This document shows, one piece after another, positions 35,305-43,788 of a stretch of 64,000 bases of DNA (positions within the stretch are counted from its first letter, which is position 1; each line of letters opens with the position of its first letter). Origin of the DNA: an uncultured Erythrobacter sp. (lineage in GTDB: Bacteria; Pseudomonadota; Alphaproteobacteria; Sphingomonadales; Sphingomonadaceae); NCBI GenBank assembly GCA_937969505.1, contig CALBWA010000007.1, positions 120,321 to 184,320 of the forward strand, read 5' to 3'. The notes below the pieces were generated by a model. It did not search any database. It saw only the letters and a program-made list of their open reading frames with translations, and was not told where the DNA came from. The translations under genes were made by a program, and so were the position numbers.

Positions 35305-36954
35305 ATGACGAGCGTTAACCCGGCGACCACTTCCGAAGCCCTCGGTAGCCAGCCCGATTCGGCTTATCGGTCTTCGGCGCTCGCAGGGCTAGCGCGCAAA
35401 ATTGATCACTATCCGCGCATAACAGCCCTGATCCTCGGCATAATTGCTGCATTAGGTTATGCGCCGCTCGCGCTCTGGCCGCTCAGCTTTCTCGCGCTGG
35501 CCGGGCTGATCGCTTTGCTCCGCCGGGCCGCAACCGCCAGGCGAGCCGCCCTGCTGGGCTGGCTGTTCGGATGGTCTCATCTGACGCTGGCGAACAATTG
35601 GATCGCCACAGCTTTTACCCATCAGGCCGAAATGCCCGCCTTTCTCGGCTGGGTCGCGGTGCCCTTGCTGTGCGTCTATCTCGCAATCTATCCTGCTCTG
35701 GCAGCCTATGCAGTGCACCGGTTTGCCGCAAAGGCGGGTGCGCTTGCCTATGGCACCATGTTCGCAGGTCTATGGATCATCACCGAATGGCTGCGAAGCT
35801 GGGTCTTTACTGGATATCCCTGGCCACCGCTTGGCTTGGTTGCCCTAGGGGGGTGGGACACGCCGGGCCTGGCCATCATTCTGCCCTGGCTCGGCACCTA
35901 TGGCCTGTCTGGCGTCGTGCTGTTGATAGCCACCGTGCTGTATTGGGCATGGCTGCGCCGCAACTGGATTGCAGGCGCGGCAATAGCCATCGCAGTGGGA
36001 CTGGCCATGCATTTGCCCACCCCGGCAGCAGAAGAGGGCAGTCTGCGGTACACTTTGGTGCAGCCTCGCCTGTTGCAAAGCGAATTGACTGATCCGACCA
36101 AATATGACGAGCAATTTGCCCGGATTGCCGGACTGACGGTGCCGGAAGATCTGGAGCAGCGGTTGGTCCTGTGGCCGGAATCTGCCATTCCAGACTATCT
36201 GCGCGATGGCTATCCCCAGCGATATTATCTCAGCACCACTGCTGCGGCAGACCCGCTGTTTGCGCGGACCCGGATTGGCCGCATCATTGGCGAACAGTCG
36301 ATGCTGCTGACCGGGGCGACGGATCTGGAAATGGGCGAAGTGTTGGGCCGGACGAAGGCCATCGGTGCGCACAACGTTGTCACGGCCCTGAACGGGGAGG
36401 GTGAAATCCTCGCCAGCTACAGCAAGGCGCATCTGGTGCCATATGGCGAGTATCTGGCGCTGCGCTGGCTGCTCGAACCGTTGGGCGCCACCCGGCTTGT
36501 CGCAGGAAATCTTGATTTCATTCCCGGACCCGGACCGCGCACGCTGGACCTGGGCGACTGGGGCAATGCCGGTATTCAGATCTGCTACGAAATCGTCTTT
36601 TCAGGTCAGGTTATCGATCGCGACAATCGACCCGACTATATTTTCAACCCGTCCAACGATGGCTGGTTCGGAGCATGGGGTCCGCCCCAGCATCTGGCCC
36701 AGGCGCGAATGCGCGCGATCGAAGAAGGATTACCGGTAATCCGCGCAACCACCACCGGGATCAGCGCCGTAGTCGATGCCAATGGTATTGTGCGCGAGCA
36801 TATTGGGATGGGTCTGGCCGAGCGACGCGACGGTCTGGTTCCCTCGCCTAAAGGCCCGACTGTGTTTGCACGGTTTGGCAATGCGTTGCCGCTGGGCTGG
36901 GCAATTGTATTTTTGCTGGCATCTTTGGTTGCCATCAGGCGCAGCAAAGTCTAA
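35305..36954 (+). CDS. lnt: Apolipoprotein N-acyltransferase
   Basis: 549-residue inner-membrane enzyme that adds the third acyl chain to lipoproteins. Several transmembrane helices occupy residues 38-235; the periplasmic nitrilase-like domain carries the catalytic triad E292 (LWPESAIP), K374 (SYSKAHLVPYGEYL) and C427 (IQICYE), and a final helix follows (WAIVFLLASLVAI). Its N-terminal 35 residues are polar and longer than usual. This window contains several lipoproteins that would be substrates. A short gap separates it from metK downstream. Confidence 0.95.
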   Translation: MTSVNPATTSEALGSQPDSAYRSSALAGLARKIDHYPRITALILGIIAALGYAPLALWPLSFLALAGLIALLRRAATARRAALLGWLFGWSHLTLANNWIATAFTHQAEMPAFLGWVAVPLLCVYLAIYPALAAYAVHRFAAKAGALAYGTMFAGLWIITEWLRSWVFTGYPWPPLGLVALGGWDTPGLAIILPWLGTYGLSGVVLLIATVLYWAWLRRNWIAGAAIAIAVGLAMHLPTPAAEEGSLRYTLVQPRLLQSELTDPTKYDEQFARIAGLTVPEDLEQRLVLWPESAIPDYLRDGYPQRYYLSTTAAADPLFARTRIGRIIGEQSMLLTGATDLEMGEVLGRTKAIGAHNVVTALNGEGEILASYSKAHLVPYGEYLALRWLLEPLGATRLVAGNLDFIPGPGPRTLDLGDWGNAGIQICYEIVFSGQVIDRDNRPDYIFNPSNDGWFGAWGPPQHLAQARMRAIEEGLPVIRATTTGISAVVDANGIVREHIGMGLAERRDGLVPSPKGPTVFARFGNALPLGWAIVFLLASLVAIRRSKV

Positions 36955-36961
36955 GGCTCAT

Positions 36962-36990
36962 TTGAAGACATAAAGAATTCCTTATATCCT
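36962..36990 (+). promoter_or_regulatory. Candidate promoter for metK
   Basis: -35 TTGAAG (36962-36967) and -10 TATCCT (36985-36990) with 17-bp spacing in an AT-rich 57-base gap. The predicted leader is only about 15 bases, too short for a riboswitch. Confidence 0.45.
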
Positions 36991-37011
36991 ATTTCAACAC
37001 ACTGAGGTTTC

Positions 37012-38253
37012 ATGCGCAGCGAATATCTCTTTACTTCGGAAAGCGTTTCCGAAGGTCATCCTGACAAGGTTTCCGACCAGATTTCTGACGCAATCGTCGA
37101 TCTCATGCTGGCCAAGGATCCCGAAGCGCGTGTTGCGTGCGAAACCATGACCACCACGCAGCGGGTCATCCTGTCGGGTGAAATCCGCTGTGCCCCAATG
37201 TATGACGAAGCCAATGATGCCTGGGCTGTGAATGGTGGGTGGGCGCCGGGGGCCAAGGAAGAAATCGAACAGGCTGTGCGCAGCACTGTCCGCGATATTG
37301 GCTATGAACAGGACGGATTCCACTGGAAGACGCTGACGTTCGAAAACCATCTGCATGGCCAGTCGAGCGAGATTGCCATGGGCGTCGATGCTGGCGAAGA
37401 CGGCTCCAACAAGGATGAGGGCGCAGGCGACCAGGGGATCATGTTCGGTTTCGCTTGCGATGAAACGCCTGACTTCATGCCTGCAACACTCGATTACAGC
37501 CACAAGATCCTCGAACGTCTGGCTGCTGATCGCCACTCCGGCGCTGCCCCGTTTCTGGAGCCTGATGCCAAGAGCCAGGTGACCTTGCGCTACAAGGACG
37601 GCAAGGCTGTCGCATGCACCGCGATCGTCGTGTCGACCCAGCATGCAAAAGGTTATGACCAGGGCGAGAAAGAAGCCGAGCTCAAGGCCTACGTTAAGCG
37701 TGCCGTGGCAGATGTGTTGCCTGCAGAGTTGTTGAGCGATGAAACCGTCTGGCATATCAATCCAACCGGTGCGTTCGAGATCGGTGGCCCTGACGGGGAC
37801 GCCGGACTGACCGGTCGCAAAATCATTGTCGACACCTATGGCGGCGCAAGCCCGCACGGTGGTGGGGCTTTCAGCGGTAAGGACCCGACCAAAGTTGACC
37901 GCAGCGCAGCCTATATCACGCGGTATCTGGCCAAGAACATCGTGGCCGCTGGCCTTGCCAAACGCTGCACCATACAGTTGGCCTATGCCATTGGTGTGTC
38001 AGCGCCGCTATCGCTCTATGTTGACACACATGGTACCGGGACGGTTGGCGATGCTGACTTGGAAGAAGCCATCACAGGGCTGACCGAGCTGGGCGGGCTG
38101 ACCCCGCGCGGCATCCGCACGCATCTGGGGCTCAACAAGCCAATTTATCGCAAAAGCGCAGCCTACGGTCACTTTGGGCGAACCGCCGATGGTGATTTCT
38201 TCCCTTGGGAACGCACTGACCTTGTGGATGCACTAAAGGCTGCTGTCGCGTAG
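37012..38253 (+). CDS. metK: S-adenosylmethionine synthetase
   Basis: 413-residue enzyme making SAM from methionine and ATP. Conserved elements: [21 protein letters not shown] at the N-terminus, [12 protein letters not shown] (ATP site), the P-loop-like [19 protein letters not shown] and the C-terminal YGHFGR. Length is slightly above the E. coli enzyme (384). GAGG lies 4 bases before the ATG. It supplies SAM for the methylases encoded here (trmB, prmC) and many others. Confidence 0.96.
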   Translation: MRSEYLFTSESVSEGHPDKVSDQISDAIVDLMLAKDPEARVACETMTTTQRVILSGEIRCAPMYDEANDAWAVNGGWAPGAKEEIEQAVRSTVRDIGYEQDGFHWKTLTFENHLHGQSSEIAMGVDAGEDGSNKDEGAGDQGIMFGFACDETPDFMPATLDYSHKILERLAADRHSGAAPFLEPDAKSQVTLRYKDGKAVACTAIVVSTQHAKGYDQGEKEAELKAYVKRAVADVLPAELLSDETVWHINPTGAFEIGGPDGDAGLTGRKIIVDTYGGASPHGGGAFSGKDPTKVDRSAAYITRYLAKNIVAAGLAKRCTIQLAYAIGVSAPLSLYVDTHGTGTVGDADLEEAITGLTELGGLTPRGIRTHLGLNKPIYRKSAAYGHFGRTADGDFFPWERTDLVDALKAAVA

Positions 38254-38269
38254 GACAATCAAGCTCCCG

Positions 38270-38557
38270 TTACGCGGTGCGAGCTGAACGTTGCCGCCAA
38301 TACTGCGGTACGTAAACAAAGGCCGCTGCCATGGCGCTCGCGGCCAAGGCTCCTGCGCCCAATGGCCAGCCGAACACCACGCACGATAGCAGCATCAGAA
38401 AATAAAGCGCAACCGATTGCCAGCCCCCCGCGATTGCTCCGGCAAACGCCAAAGGCAAAGCAATGATCCCCGCTGCGAACACTGTTGGATAGAGCCGTTT
38501 GACCCGCTTGAGAATAAAACGGTCCATCCTGCCTTCGTAAGTACGCGCCAGAACCAT
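38270..38557 (-). CDS. Hypothetical small membrane protein
   Basis: Up to 95 residues with two hydrophobic segments (about 27-45 and 50-82) and a basic N-terminus (RFILKRVKRLYP). No family recognised. An alternative start at 38527 (MDRFILKRV) lies directly after AAGGCAGG and may be the real one, giving 85 residues. It lies downstream of the CoA-transferase operon with a 45-base gap and could be its last gene. Confidence 0.55.
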   Translation of the reverse strand: MVLARTYEGRMDRFILKRVKRLYPTVFAAGIIALPLAFAGAIAGGWQSVALYFLMLLSCVVFGWPLGAGALAASAMAAAFVYVPQYWRQRSARTA

Positions 38558-38602
38558 TTGCTTGCGAGAGAGCGGGGGCTGACGTTGTCGGCTGTTCTGC
38601 TC

Positions 38603-39259
38603 TTACAAGGAAACCTCGTATTGCGCCGTTGTCGATGCAGCGACCTGGTCTGCGCTGATGCCCGGTGCCAATTCGATCAATTTGAACGCCCTGTCGTGAT
38701 CGGGGCGCTGGAATACGCCAAGATTGGTGACGATCATATCGACCACATTGGTGCCGGTCAGCGGAAGAGTGCAGGCGGGAATGAATTTGGGCTCGCCCGA
38801 CTTGCTGGTGTGGTCCATCACGACAATGATTTTCTTGACGCCTGCGACCAAATCCATCGCGCCGCCCATTCCTTTGATCATTTTGCCCGGAATCATCCAG
38901 TTGGCAATATCGCCGTTTTCGGCCACTTCCATGGCTCCCAATACGGTCAGATCGATATGACCGCCGCGGATCATCGCAAAACTCGTTGCGCTGTCGAAAT
39001 AGGCACTGTGCGGCAGCTCGCTGATGGTTTGCTTGCCAGCATTGATCAGATCTGCGTCAACCTCGTCATCATAGGGGAAAGGGCCAATGCCCAGCATACC
39101 ATTCTCGCTTTGCAAGGTGACATGCATCCCTTCGGGAATGTGGTTGGCGACCAGCGTTGGAATGCCGATCCCGAGATTAACGTAATAGCCATCCTGCAGT
39201 TCGCGGGCAGCTCGTGCAGCCATCTGATCACGGGTCCAGCCTGGTGTTTCCTGGGACAT
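38603..39259 (-). CDS. scoB: 3-oxoacid CoA-transferase subunit B
   Basis: 218-residue beta subunit of a class I CoA-transferase, most like succinyl-CoA:3-ketoacid CoA-transferase. The catalytic glutamate motif is in [27 protein letters not shown] and the later [15 protein letters not shown] also match. It transfers CoA between succinyl-CoA and acetoacetate during ketone or PHB use; the 3-hydroxybutyryl-CoA dehydrogenase at 13.7 kb could act in the same pathway. The ATG at 39259 follows AGGACC. Unlike usual, its partner scoA is not directly upstream; a HAD-type lipoprotein gene lies between them. Confidence 0.93.
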   Translation of the reverse strand: MSQETPGWTRDQMAARAARELQDGYYVNLGIGIPTLVANHIPEGMHVTLQSENGMLGIGPFPYDDEVDADLINAGKQTISELPHSAYFDSATSFAMIRGGHIDLTVLGAMEVAENGDIANWMIPGKMIKGMGGAMDLVAGVKKIIVVMDHTSKSGEPKFIPACTLPLTGTNVVDMIVTNLGVFQRPDHDRAFKLIELAPGISADQVAASTTAQYEVSL

Positions 39260-39267
39260 GTTTGGTC

Positions 39268-40173
39268 CTATTCTCTGGTTATCGGCAAGGGGGTTAAAAA
39301 CCATCCGGCCCCGCGAAGCGTGTTGAGGCGGATCGCGGCGTCTGGGTTTTTCAGGTAGTCGAACAATTCATCAAAATCGGACCGCGTGTCGCCAGCGATG
39401 GCGAGCAGGCAAAATTCTTCGCCAAGGCTGCGTCGACGTTGCTGCTTGGTGTCCTGTAGTGACGGCATCAACAACAGTATATCCTCGCCCAACAGGTCAA
39501 GACCAGCTTCAGCAAGTTTCACCCGAATCTGATCGGTATCAACCGTCAGACGCTGGGAAATCCAAGCAATGCTGATCCCGCTGCGACGCAGGTCTGCCAA
39601 TGTTCGAGCAAGGCCGGCCTTTCCCCGCATCGTCTGGTCGAGTGCGAGCATTCGGCCAGCAGGATCAAGGTCGATCAGCACAACTGGCGGGGTGTCGCTG
39701 CAAGCCTTGCGGCGTCCATCCAGGGCGCCGGGATTGGCCAGCAGGGCCGACGTAGCCGGCTTGGCCGGATCAGCGACTTGAGTCAGCGCGTAGGAAGCGA
39801 GATCGGAAAAGCTGGAGGGTGCAGTGCCGCCCGAAGCAGGCCGGCTCGCTGCAATCTCCGGAGCTTTAGAAGCAGCAGCAGCCGGTGCTGCCGGGGTGAC
39901 AGAAGCCGGTGCCACTTCAACTGGCATTCCCGGCTCAGTCGCGCGCGCCGATTGTGCTGTATCGCCAGTTTCGGGAGCTGCCGCAGTAGACGCCGAAGCT
40001 GCGTCGGTCCCTGCATCGCCTTCACCGCCTTCGATTATAGCATCGCGCGACGCCAGCATGCCGCCCGCCACCACCGGGACGGCGGCCGCAAGACAACCCT
40101 GCAGCATCAGCGCAGCTCCAACTGCACCGGCGATGCGCGCAGAGGCGCTGAAGGATGTTCGGTCGGCTGCCAC
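39268..40173 (-). CDS. HAD-like lipoprotein inserted between scoA and scoB
   Basis: 301 residues. Lipobox LQGC (Cys27) follows a hydrophobic segment; residues 55-115 are a low-complexity Ala/Pro/Ser/Glu linker. The C-terminal half has a HAD-phosphatase-like start ([10 protein letters not shown], a DxD pattern), then [27 protein letters not shown] and [21 protein letters not shown], resembling secreted acid-phosphatase/HAD folds. It starts with GTG that shares one base with the scoA stop, and ends 8 bases before scoB, so it is embedded in the operon. An envelope protein inside a cytoplasmic CoA-transferase operon is unexpected. Function unknown. Confidence 0.72.
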   Translation of the reverse strand: MAADRTSFSASARIAGAVGAALMLQGCLAAAVPVVAGGMLASRDAIIEGGEGDAGTDAASASTAAAPETGDTAQSARATEPGMPVEVAPASVTPAAPAAAASKAPEIAASRPASGGTAPSSFSDLASYALTQVADPAKPATSALLANPGALDGRRKACSDTPPVVLIDLDPAGRMLALDQTMRGKAGLARTLADLRRSGISIAWISQRLTVDTDQIRVKLAEAGLDLLGEDILLLMPSLQDTKQQRRRSLGEEFCLLAIAGDTRSDFDELFDYLKNPDAAIRLNTLRGAGWFLTPLPITRE

Positions 40174-40880
40174 TAGGCCGATAGCCTGTCTCTTACGGTG
40201 CGGAATTCGATTTTCTTGTCGTAAGGCGCACCCACAATCATTCGATTTACGAAAACGCCCGGCAAATGAATGCAGTCAGGATCAAGCGCACCAATGGGAA
40301 CAATCTCTTCCACCTCAGCGATACAGATCTTGCCGCAAGTGGCTGCTGGCTGGTTGAAATTGCGTGCTGTCTTGCGGAACATCAGATTGCCCGTCTCATC
40401 AGCCTTCCAAGCCTTGATGATGGAAAGATCGGCAAAGATGCCTTCCTCCAGAATATAGTCCTCACCGCGGAAAGATTTCACTTCCTTGCCTTCGGCGACC
40501 TGCGTTCCAACACCCGTTTTGGTGTAGAAACCGGGAATGCCCGCTCCGCCAGCGCGCATCCGTTCCGCCAGAGTTCCCTGCGGGCAAAATTCGACCTCCA
40601 GCTCGCCTGAGAGAAACTGGCGCTCGAACTCTTTGTTCTCGCCCACATAGGAACTGATCATTTTCCGAACCTGCCGTGTCCGCAGCAATTTGCCGATGCC
40701 TTCATTATCGATTCCGGCATTGTTCGACGCAAAGGTAAGGTCTTTCGCGCCATGGTCGCGAATCGCATCGAGCAAGCGTTCAGGGATGCCGCACAGGCCG
40801 AACCCGCCCGAAGCGATCAGCATGCCATTTTCCAACAAGCCGTCCAGAGCGGCATGGGCGGAGGGGTAGAGTTTGGTCAT
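40173..40880 (-). CDS. scoA: 3-oxoacid CoA-transferase subunit A
   Basis: 235-residue alpha subunit of succinyl-CoA:3-ketoacid CoA-transferase. Family elements: GGFGLCGIPERLLDAI near residue 25, then SNNAGIDNEGIGKLL, QGTLAERMRAGGAGIPGFYTKTGVGT and NFNQPAATCGK. It forms the CoA-binding half of the heterodimer with ScoB. The ATG at 40880 gives the family's N-terminus (KLYPSAHAALDGLLENG), with CGGGAA upstream. First gene of the operon; its promoter must lie in the 40881-41399 gap. Confidence 0.93.
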   Translation of the reverse strand: MTKLYPSAHAALDGLLENGMLIASGGFGLCGIPERLLDAIRDHGAKDLTFASNNAGIDNEGIGKLLRTRQVRKMISSYVGENKEFERQFLSGELEVEFCPQGTLAERMRAGGAGIPGFYTKTGVGTQVAEGKEVKSFRGEDYILEEGIFADLSIIKAWKADETGNLMFRKTARNFNQPAATCGKICIAEVEEIVPIGALDPDCIHLPGVFVNRMIVGAPYDKKIEFRTVRDRLSA

Positions 40881-41158
40881 CGTGTTCCCGACAGGCTGTT
40901 TGAGTCGGTTTCGGATAAGACTTTGCATCCGGCCTGTCACTAGCCCCGTGCGATTCCGTGTTCAGCGTGTGACCATCTTGCAAAATTCGCGTCATAAAAG
41001 TCTGCAAAATGGCCTCTCTAGGTCACTTTACGTCTAATAATGCTGCGTTCGCGAAGTGAGAGTTTTTGAAGAAATCCAACTTATCTCTTTAAAATCAGAG
41101 TGTTAAGGGAAAATTCGGGAAATTGCAAAAAACGCAACAATGGGTGACCTTTTCGCAC

Positions 41159-41187
41159 TTGCACAAAAACGGGCCTGTCCTCATAAA
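41159..41187 (+). promoter_or_regulatory. Candidate promoter of a small RNA
   Basis: -35 TTGCAC (41159-41164), 17-bp spacer, -10 CATAAA (41182-41187). Transcription would start near 41194, just before a strong intrinsic terminator. Confidence 0.45.
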
Positions 41188-41190
41188 GAC

Positions 41191-41253
41191 TAAGCCTTTC
41201 AGGCATCCTCTCCCAAAACTTTCAAGCCCGGCCGGCAACGGTCGGGCTTTTTT
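41191..41253 (+). ncRNA. Candidate small RNA of about 60 nucleotides
   Basis: A plus-strand rho-independent terminator at 41224-41253 has no plus-strand gene upstream of it within several kilobases, so it must end an untranslated transcript or serve another purpose. The predicted RNA has a small GCCT-TTC-AGGC hairpin (41194-41204), a single-stranded C-rich stretch CCTCTCCC (41207-41214) complementary to purine-rich ribosome-binding sites, and the terminator hairpin. C-rich loops of this kind are known from trans-acting alphaproteobacterial small RNAs. Not matched to a named family. Confidence 0.5.
41224..41253 (+). terminator. Strong rho-independent terminator
   Basis: Stem AAGCCCGGCC / GGTCGGGCTT with one G-T wobble, loop GGCAAC, followed by six T (41248-41253). 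Textbook intrinsic terminator for plus-strand transcription. Confidence 0.88.
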
Positions 41254-41330
41254 CTTGGCTGCGGCTTTTCATTTGCGCCGCCAAATTTCCTAATCCTGAA
41301 GATTCGGGCACAGTTTCTGACTTCGCTCAT

Positions 41331-41359
41331 TTGAATCACACACCGACTCTACCTAGCTA
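41331..41359 (+). promoter_or_regulatory. Candidate promoter for the CDC48 gene
   Basis: -35 TTGAAT (41331-41336), 17-bp spacer, -10 TAGCTA (41354-41359), about 41 bases before the ATG. Confidence 0.45.
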
Positions 41360-41399
41360 GAGGCCTTGTAATGATTCGAAGCGATAGAGAGATTGCCTT

Positions 41400-43721
41400 A
41401 TGGCCGACGCCGATGCCGCAACAAAGACGACCGAAGACGATCGCAATTCGGTGAGGCTACAAGTCGCTGCCGCCCGGCAAGAGGAATCAGGACAGGGTAT
41501 TGCTCGCATGCCGCGATCCGCTTTCCAGACCTTGGGGCTGACGGAAGGTGATGTGGTCGAATTGACCGGCAAACGCACGACAGCCGCGATTGCCATGGCA
41601 TCCTATAAGGAAGATGAGTCCCTTGAAGTGGTCCGCCTTGATGGCTTGCAGCGCGGCAACGCCGAAGTTGGATCAGGCGAACATGTTCGGATAGCTGCCG
41701 CAGAGTCGCGTCCTGCCACGCGTGTTGTGTTCGCTCCTGCGCAGCGCGAAATGCGCCTGCAGGGTCCAACCCAGGCATTGAAACGGAATTTCTTCGGTAA
41801 GCCTTTGGTCACGGGCGATCTGGTGGCGACCACTGGTCAGCAGCCGGTTCAGAACATGCCCAATGACGTGCGGCGGATGCTCGCTAATCCCGCCTATGCG
41901 CTGACCCAAATTCGTTTGTCCGTCGTTTCAACCGCCCCGAAGGGTATAGTTCATATTGACGAGAACACCGAGGTTGAACTGCGGCCAGAATTCGAAGAGC
42001 CACGCGATGCCCGTGCCGTGGTGAATTACGATGACGTGGGCGGTATGGCTGATACTATCCAGCAATTGCGCGAGATGGTTGAGCTGCCGCTGCGCTACCC
42101 CGAACTGTTTACTCGCCTTGGCGTAGATCCACCCAAGGGCGTTTTGCTTCATGGCCCTCCTGGTACCGGCAAAACCCGCCTGGCTCAGGCCGTCGCGAAC
42201 GAAAGTGATGCCACTTTTATTGCGATCAACGGGCCGGAAATCATGGGTTCGGGCTATGGCGATAGCGAAAAGGCGCTGCGCGACGTTTTCGAGCAGGCGA
42301 CCAAATCCGCTCCTGCCATCATTTTCATCGACGAGATCGATTCAATAGCACCCAAGCGTGACCGGGTTCCCGGAGAAGCGGAAAAGCGGCTGGTGGCCCA
42401 GTTGCTTACGCTGATGGACGGACTGGAAGCGCGAGCCAATCTGGTCGTGATCGCTGCCACTAACCGGCCCGATGCTATCGACGAGGCGCTACGGCGTCCG
42501 GGCCGGTTTGATCGGGAAATCGTGATTGGCGTTCCGGACGAGCGCGGAAGGCGCGAAATCTTTGCAATTCACACCCGCGGTATGCAGCTGGGTGACAAGG
42601 TCGACATCAACGAACTCGCGCGCGTGACCCATGGTTTCGTCGGTGCAGATATCGCAGCATTGGCCCGCGAGGCGGCGATTGATGCCGTGCGCGGCTTGAT
42701 GCCCAAACTTGACCTTGATGAGCGGACAATTCCCAATGAAGTGCTGGAGCAATTGTGCGTCACGCGGGAGGATTTTCTTTCCGCGCTCAAGCGTATTCAG
42801 CCATCGGCCATGCGCGAAGTCATGGTTCAGGTTCCAACAACCGAATGGAGCGACATTGGCGGCGTCGGCGATGCCATTGACAAGCTTCAGGAAGGCATAG
42901 AGCTGCCGCTGAAGAATCCCCACGCGTTTGAGCGGCTCGGCATTCGCCCTGCCAAGGGCTTCCTGCTTTATGGTCCCCCCGGTACAGGCAAAACCTTGCT
43001 GGCCAAGGCGGTTGCCAAGGAAGCATCAGCCAATTTCATCTCGATGAAAAGCTCTGACCTGTTGAGCAAATGGTACGGGGAGAGCGAACAGCAGATCGCC
43101 AAACTTTTTGCTCGCGCCCGTGCGGTGGCGCCATGCGTAGTCTTTATCGACGAGATTGACAGTCTCGTGCCTGCTCGTGGCTCCGGCCAGGGTGAACCGC
43201 AAGTCACCGGCCGCGTGGTCAACACCATTCTGGCCGAGATGGACGGTTTGGAGGAAATGCAGTCCGTGGTCGTGATAGGTGCCACCAACAGGCCTACATT
43301 GGTGGACCCCGCCTTGCTTCGGCCAGGCCGCTTTGACGAGCTGGTGTATGTTGGCACGCCCGACAAGAAAGGCCGCGAACACATTCTGTCGATCCACACC
43401 AAGGCAATGCCATTGGCCAAGGATGTCGTGCTGGCCGACATTGCGGTTGAGACTGAGCGCTTTACCGGTGCCGATCTGGAAGACGTTGTCCGCAGGGCTG
43501 GCCTCAATGCGCTGCGGCGTGTCGGTGGCGAAGTGGACGAGGTCGCAGCCATCGACTTTGCCGAAGCGCTGAAGGACTCGCGCGCAACCGTTACATCACG
43601 GATGGAAGCGGAATATCGCAAGATGCGCGGCGAGCTCAAGAAGCGTGCCGCCGAAGTGCAACCGATCGGCTTTCTGCATGATGGCATGGTCACACCAACG
43701 CGCGACAAAAAGCACGATTGA
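41400..43721 (+). CDS. CDC48/p97-type double-ring AAA ATPase
   Basis: 773-residue homologue of archaeal VAT and eukaryotic CDC48/p97, an unfoldase that extracts or remodels proteins. N-domain (residues 1-200) with the double-psi barrel (AFQTLGLTEGDVVELTG); D1 with Walker A GPPGTGKT (252-259), Walker B FIDEID (D311, E312) and arginine fingers R366/R369; D2 with Walker A (525-532), Walker B D584/E585. Pore motifs are SGYGDS in D1 and KWYGES in D2. All catalytic residues are intact, so it should be active. Such proteins are uncommon in bacteria; partners here are unknown. Start ATG follows AGAGAG at a loose spacing. Confidence 0.93.
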   Translation: MADADAATKTTEDDRNSVRLQVAAARQEESGQGIARMPRSAFQTLGLTEGDVVELTGKRTTAAIAMASYKEDESLEVVRLDGLQRGNAEVGSGEHVRIAAAESRPATRVVFAPAQREMRLQGPTQALKRNFFGKPLVTGDLVATTGQQPVQNMPNDVRRMLANPAYALTQIRLSVVSTAPKGIVHIDENTEVELRPEFEEPRDARAVVNYDDVGGMADTIQQLREMVELPLRYPELFTRLGVDPPKGVLLHGPPGTGKTRLAQAVANESDATFIAINGPEIMGSGYGDSEKALRDVFEQATKSAPAIIFIDEIDSIAPKRDRVPGEAEKRLVAQLLTLMDGLEARANLVVIAATNRPDAIDEALRRPGRFDREIVIGVPDERGRREIFAIHTRGMQLGDKVDINELARVTHGFVGADIAALAREAAIDAVRGLMPKLDLDERTIPNEVLEQLCVTREDFLSALKRIQPSAMREVMVQVPTTEWSDIGGVGDAIDKLQEGIELPLKNPHAFERLGIRPAKGFLLYGPPGTGKTLLAKAVAKEASANFISMKSSDLLSKWYGESEQQIAKLFARARAVAPCVVFIDEIDSLVPARGSGQGEPQVTGRVVNTILAEMDGLEEMQSVVVIGATNRPTLVDPALLRPGRFDELVYVGTPDKKGREHILSIHTKAMPLAKDVVLADIAVETERFTGADLEDVVRRAGLNALRRVGGEVDEVAAIDFAEALKDSRATVTSRMEAEYRKMRGELKKRAAEVQPIGFLHDGMVTPTRDKKHD

Positions 43722-43788
43722 TGCTGGTGATGTGCTGATTCTGGCACCTGCGCAGTGCGGATCAGACCATCGCGGCAATTATGGCCTC

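Larger units (their letters stand above)
40881..41399. other. 519-base intergenic region, scoA / CDC48
   Basis: No protein gene is supported. The AT-rich middle (about 40980-41160) presumably holds the scoA promoter on the minus strand. On the plus strand it holds a promoter-like pair, a candidate small RNA and its terminator (41159-41253), and a promoter for the CDC48 gene (41331-41359). Confidence 0.6.

Noticed and set aside
36955..37011. SAM-responsive riboswitch upstream of metK
   Set aside because: The gap to lnt is only 57 bases with a promoter-like pair close to the ATG; no SAM-II or SAM/SAH-type pairing was recognised.
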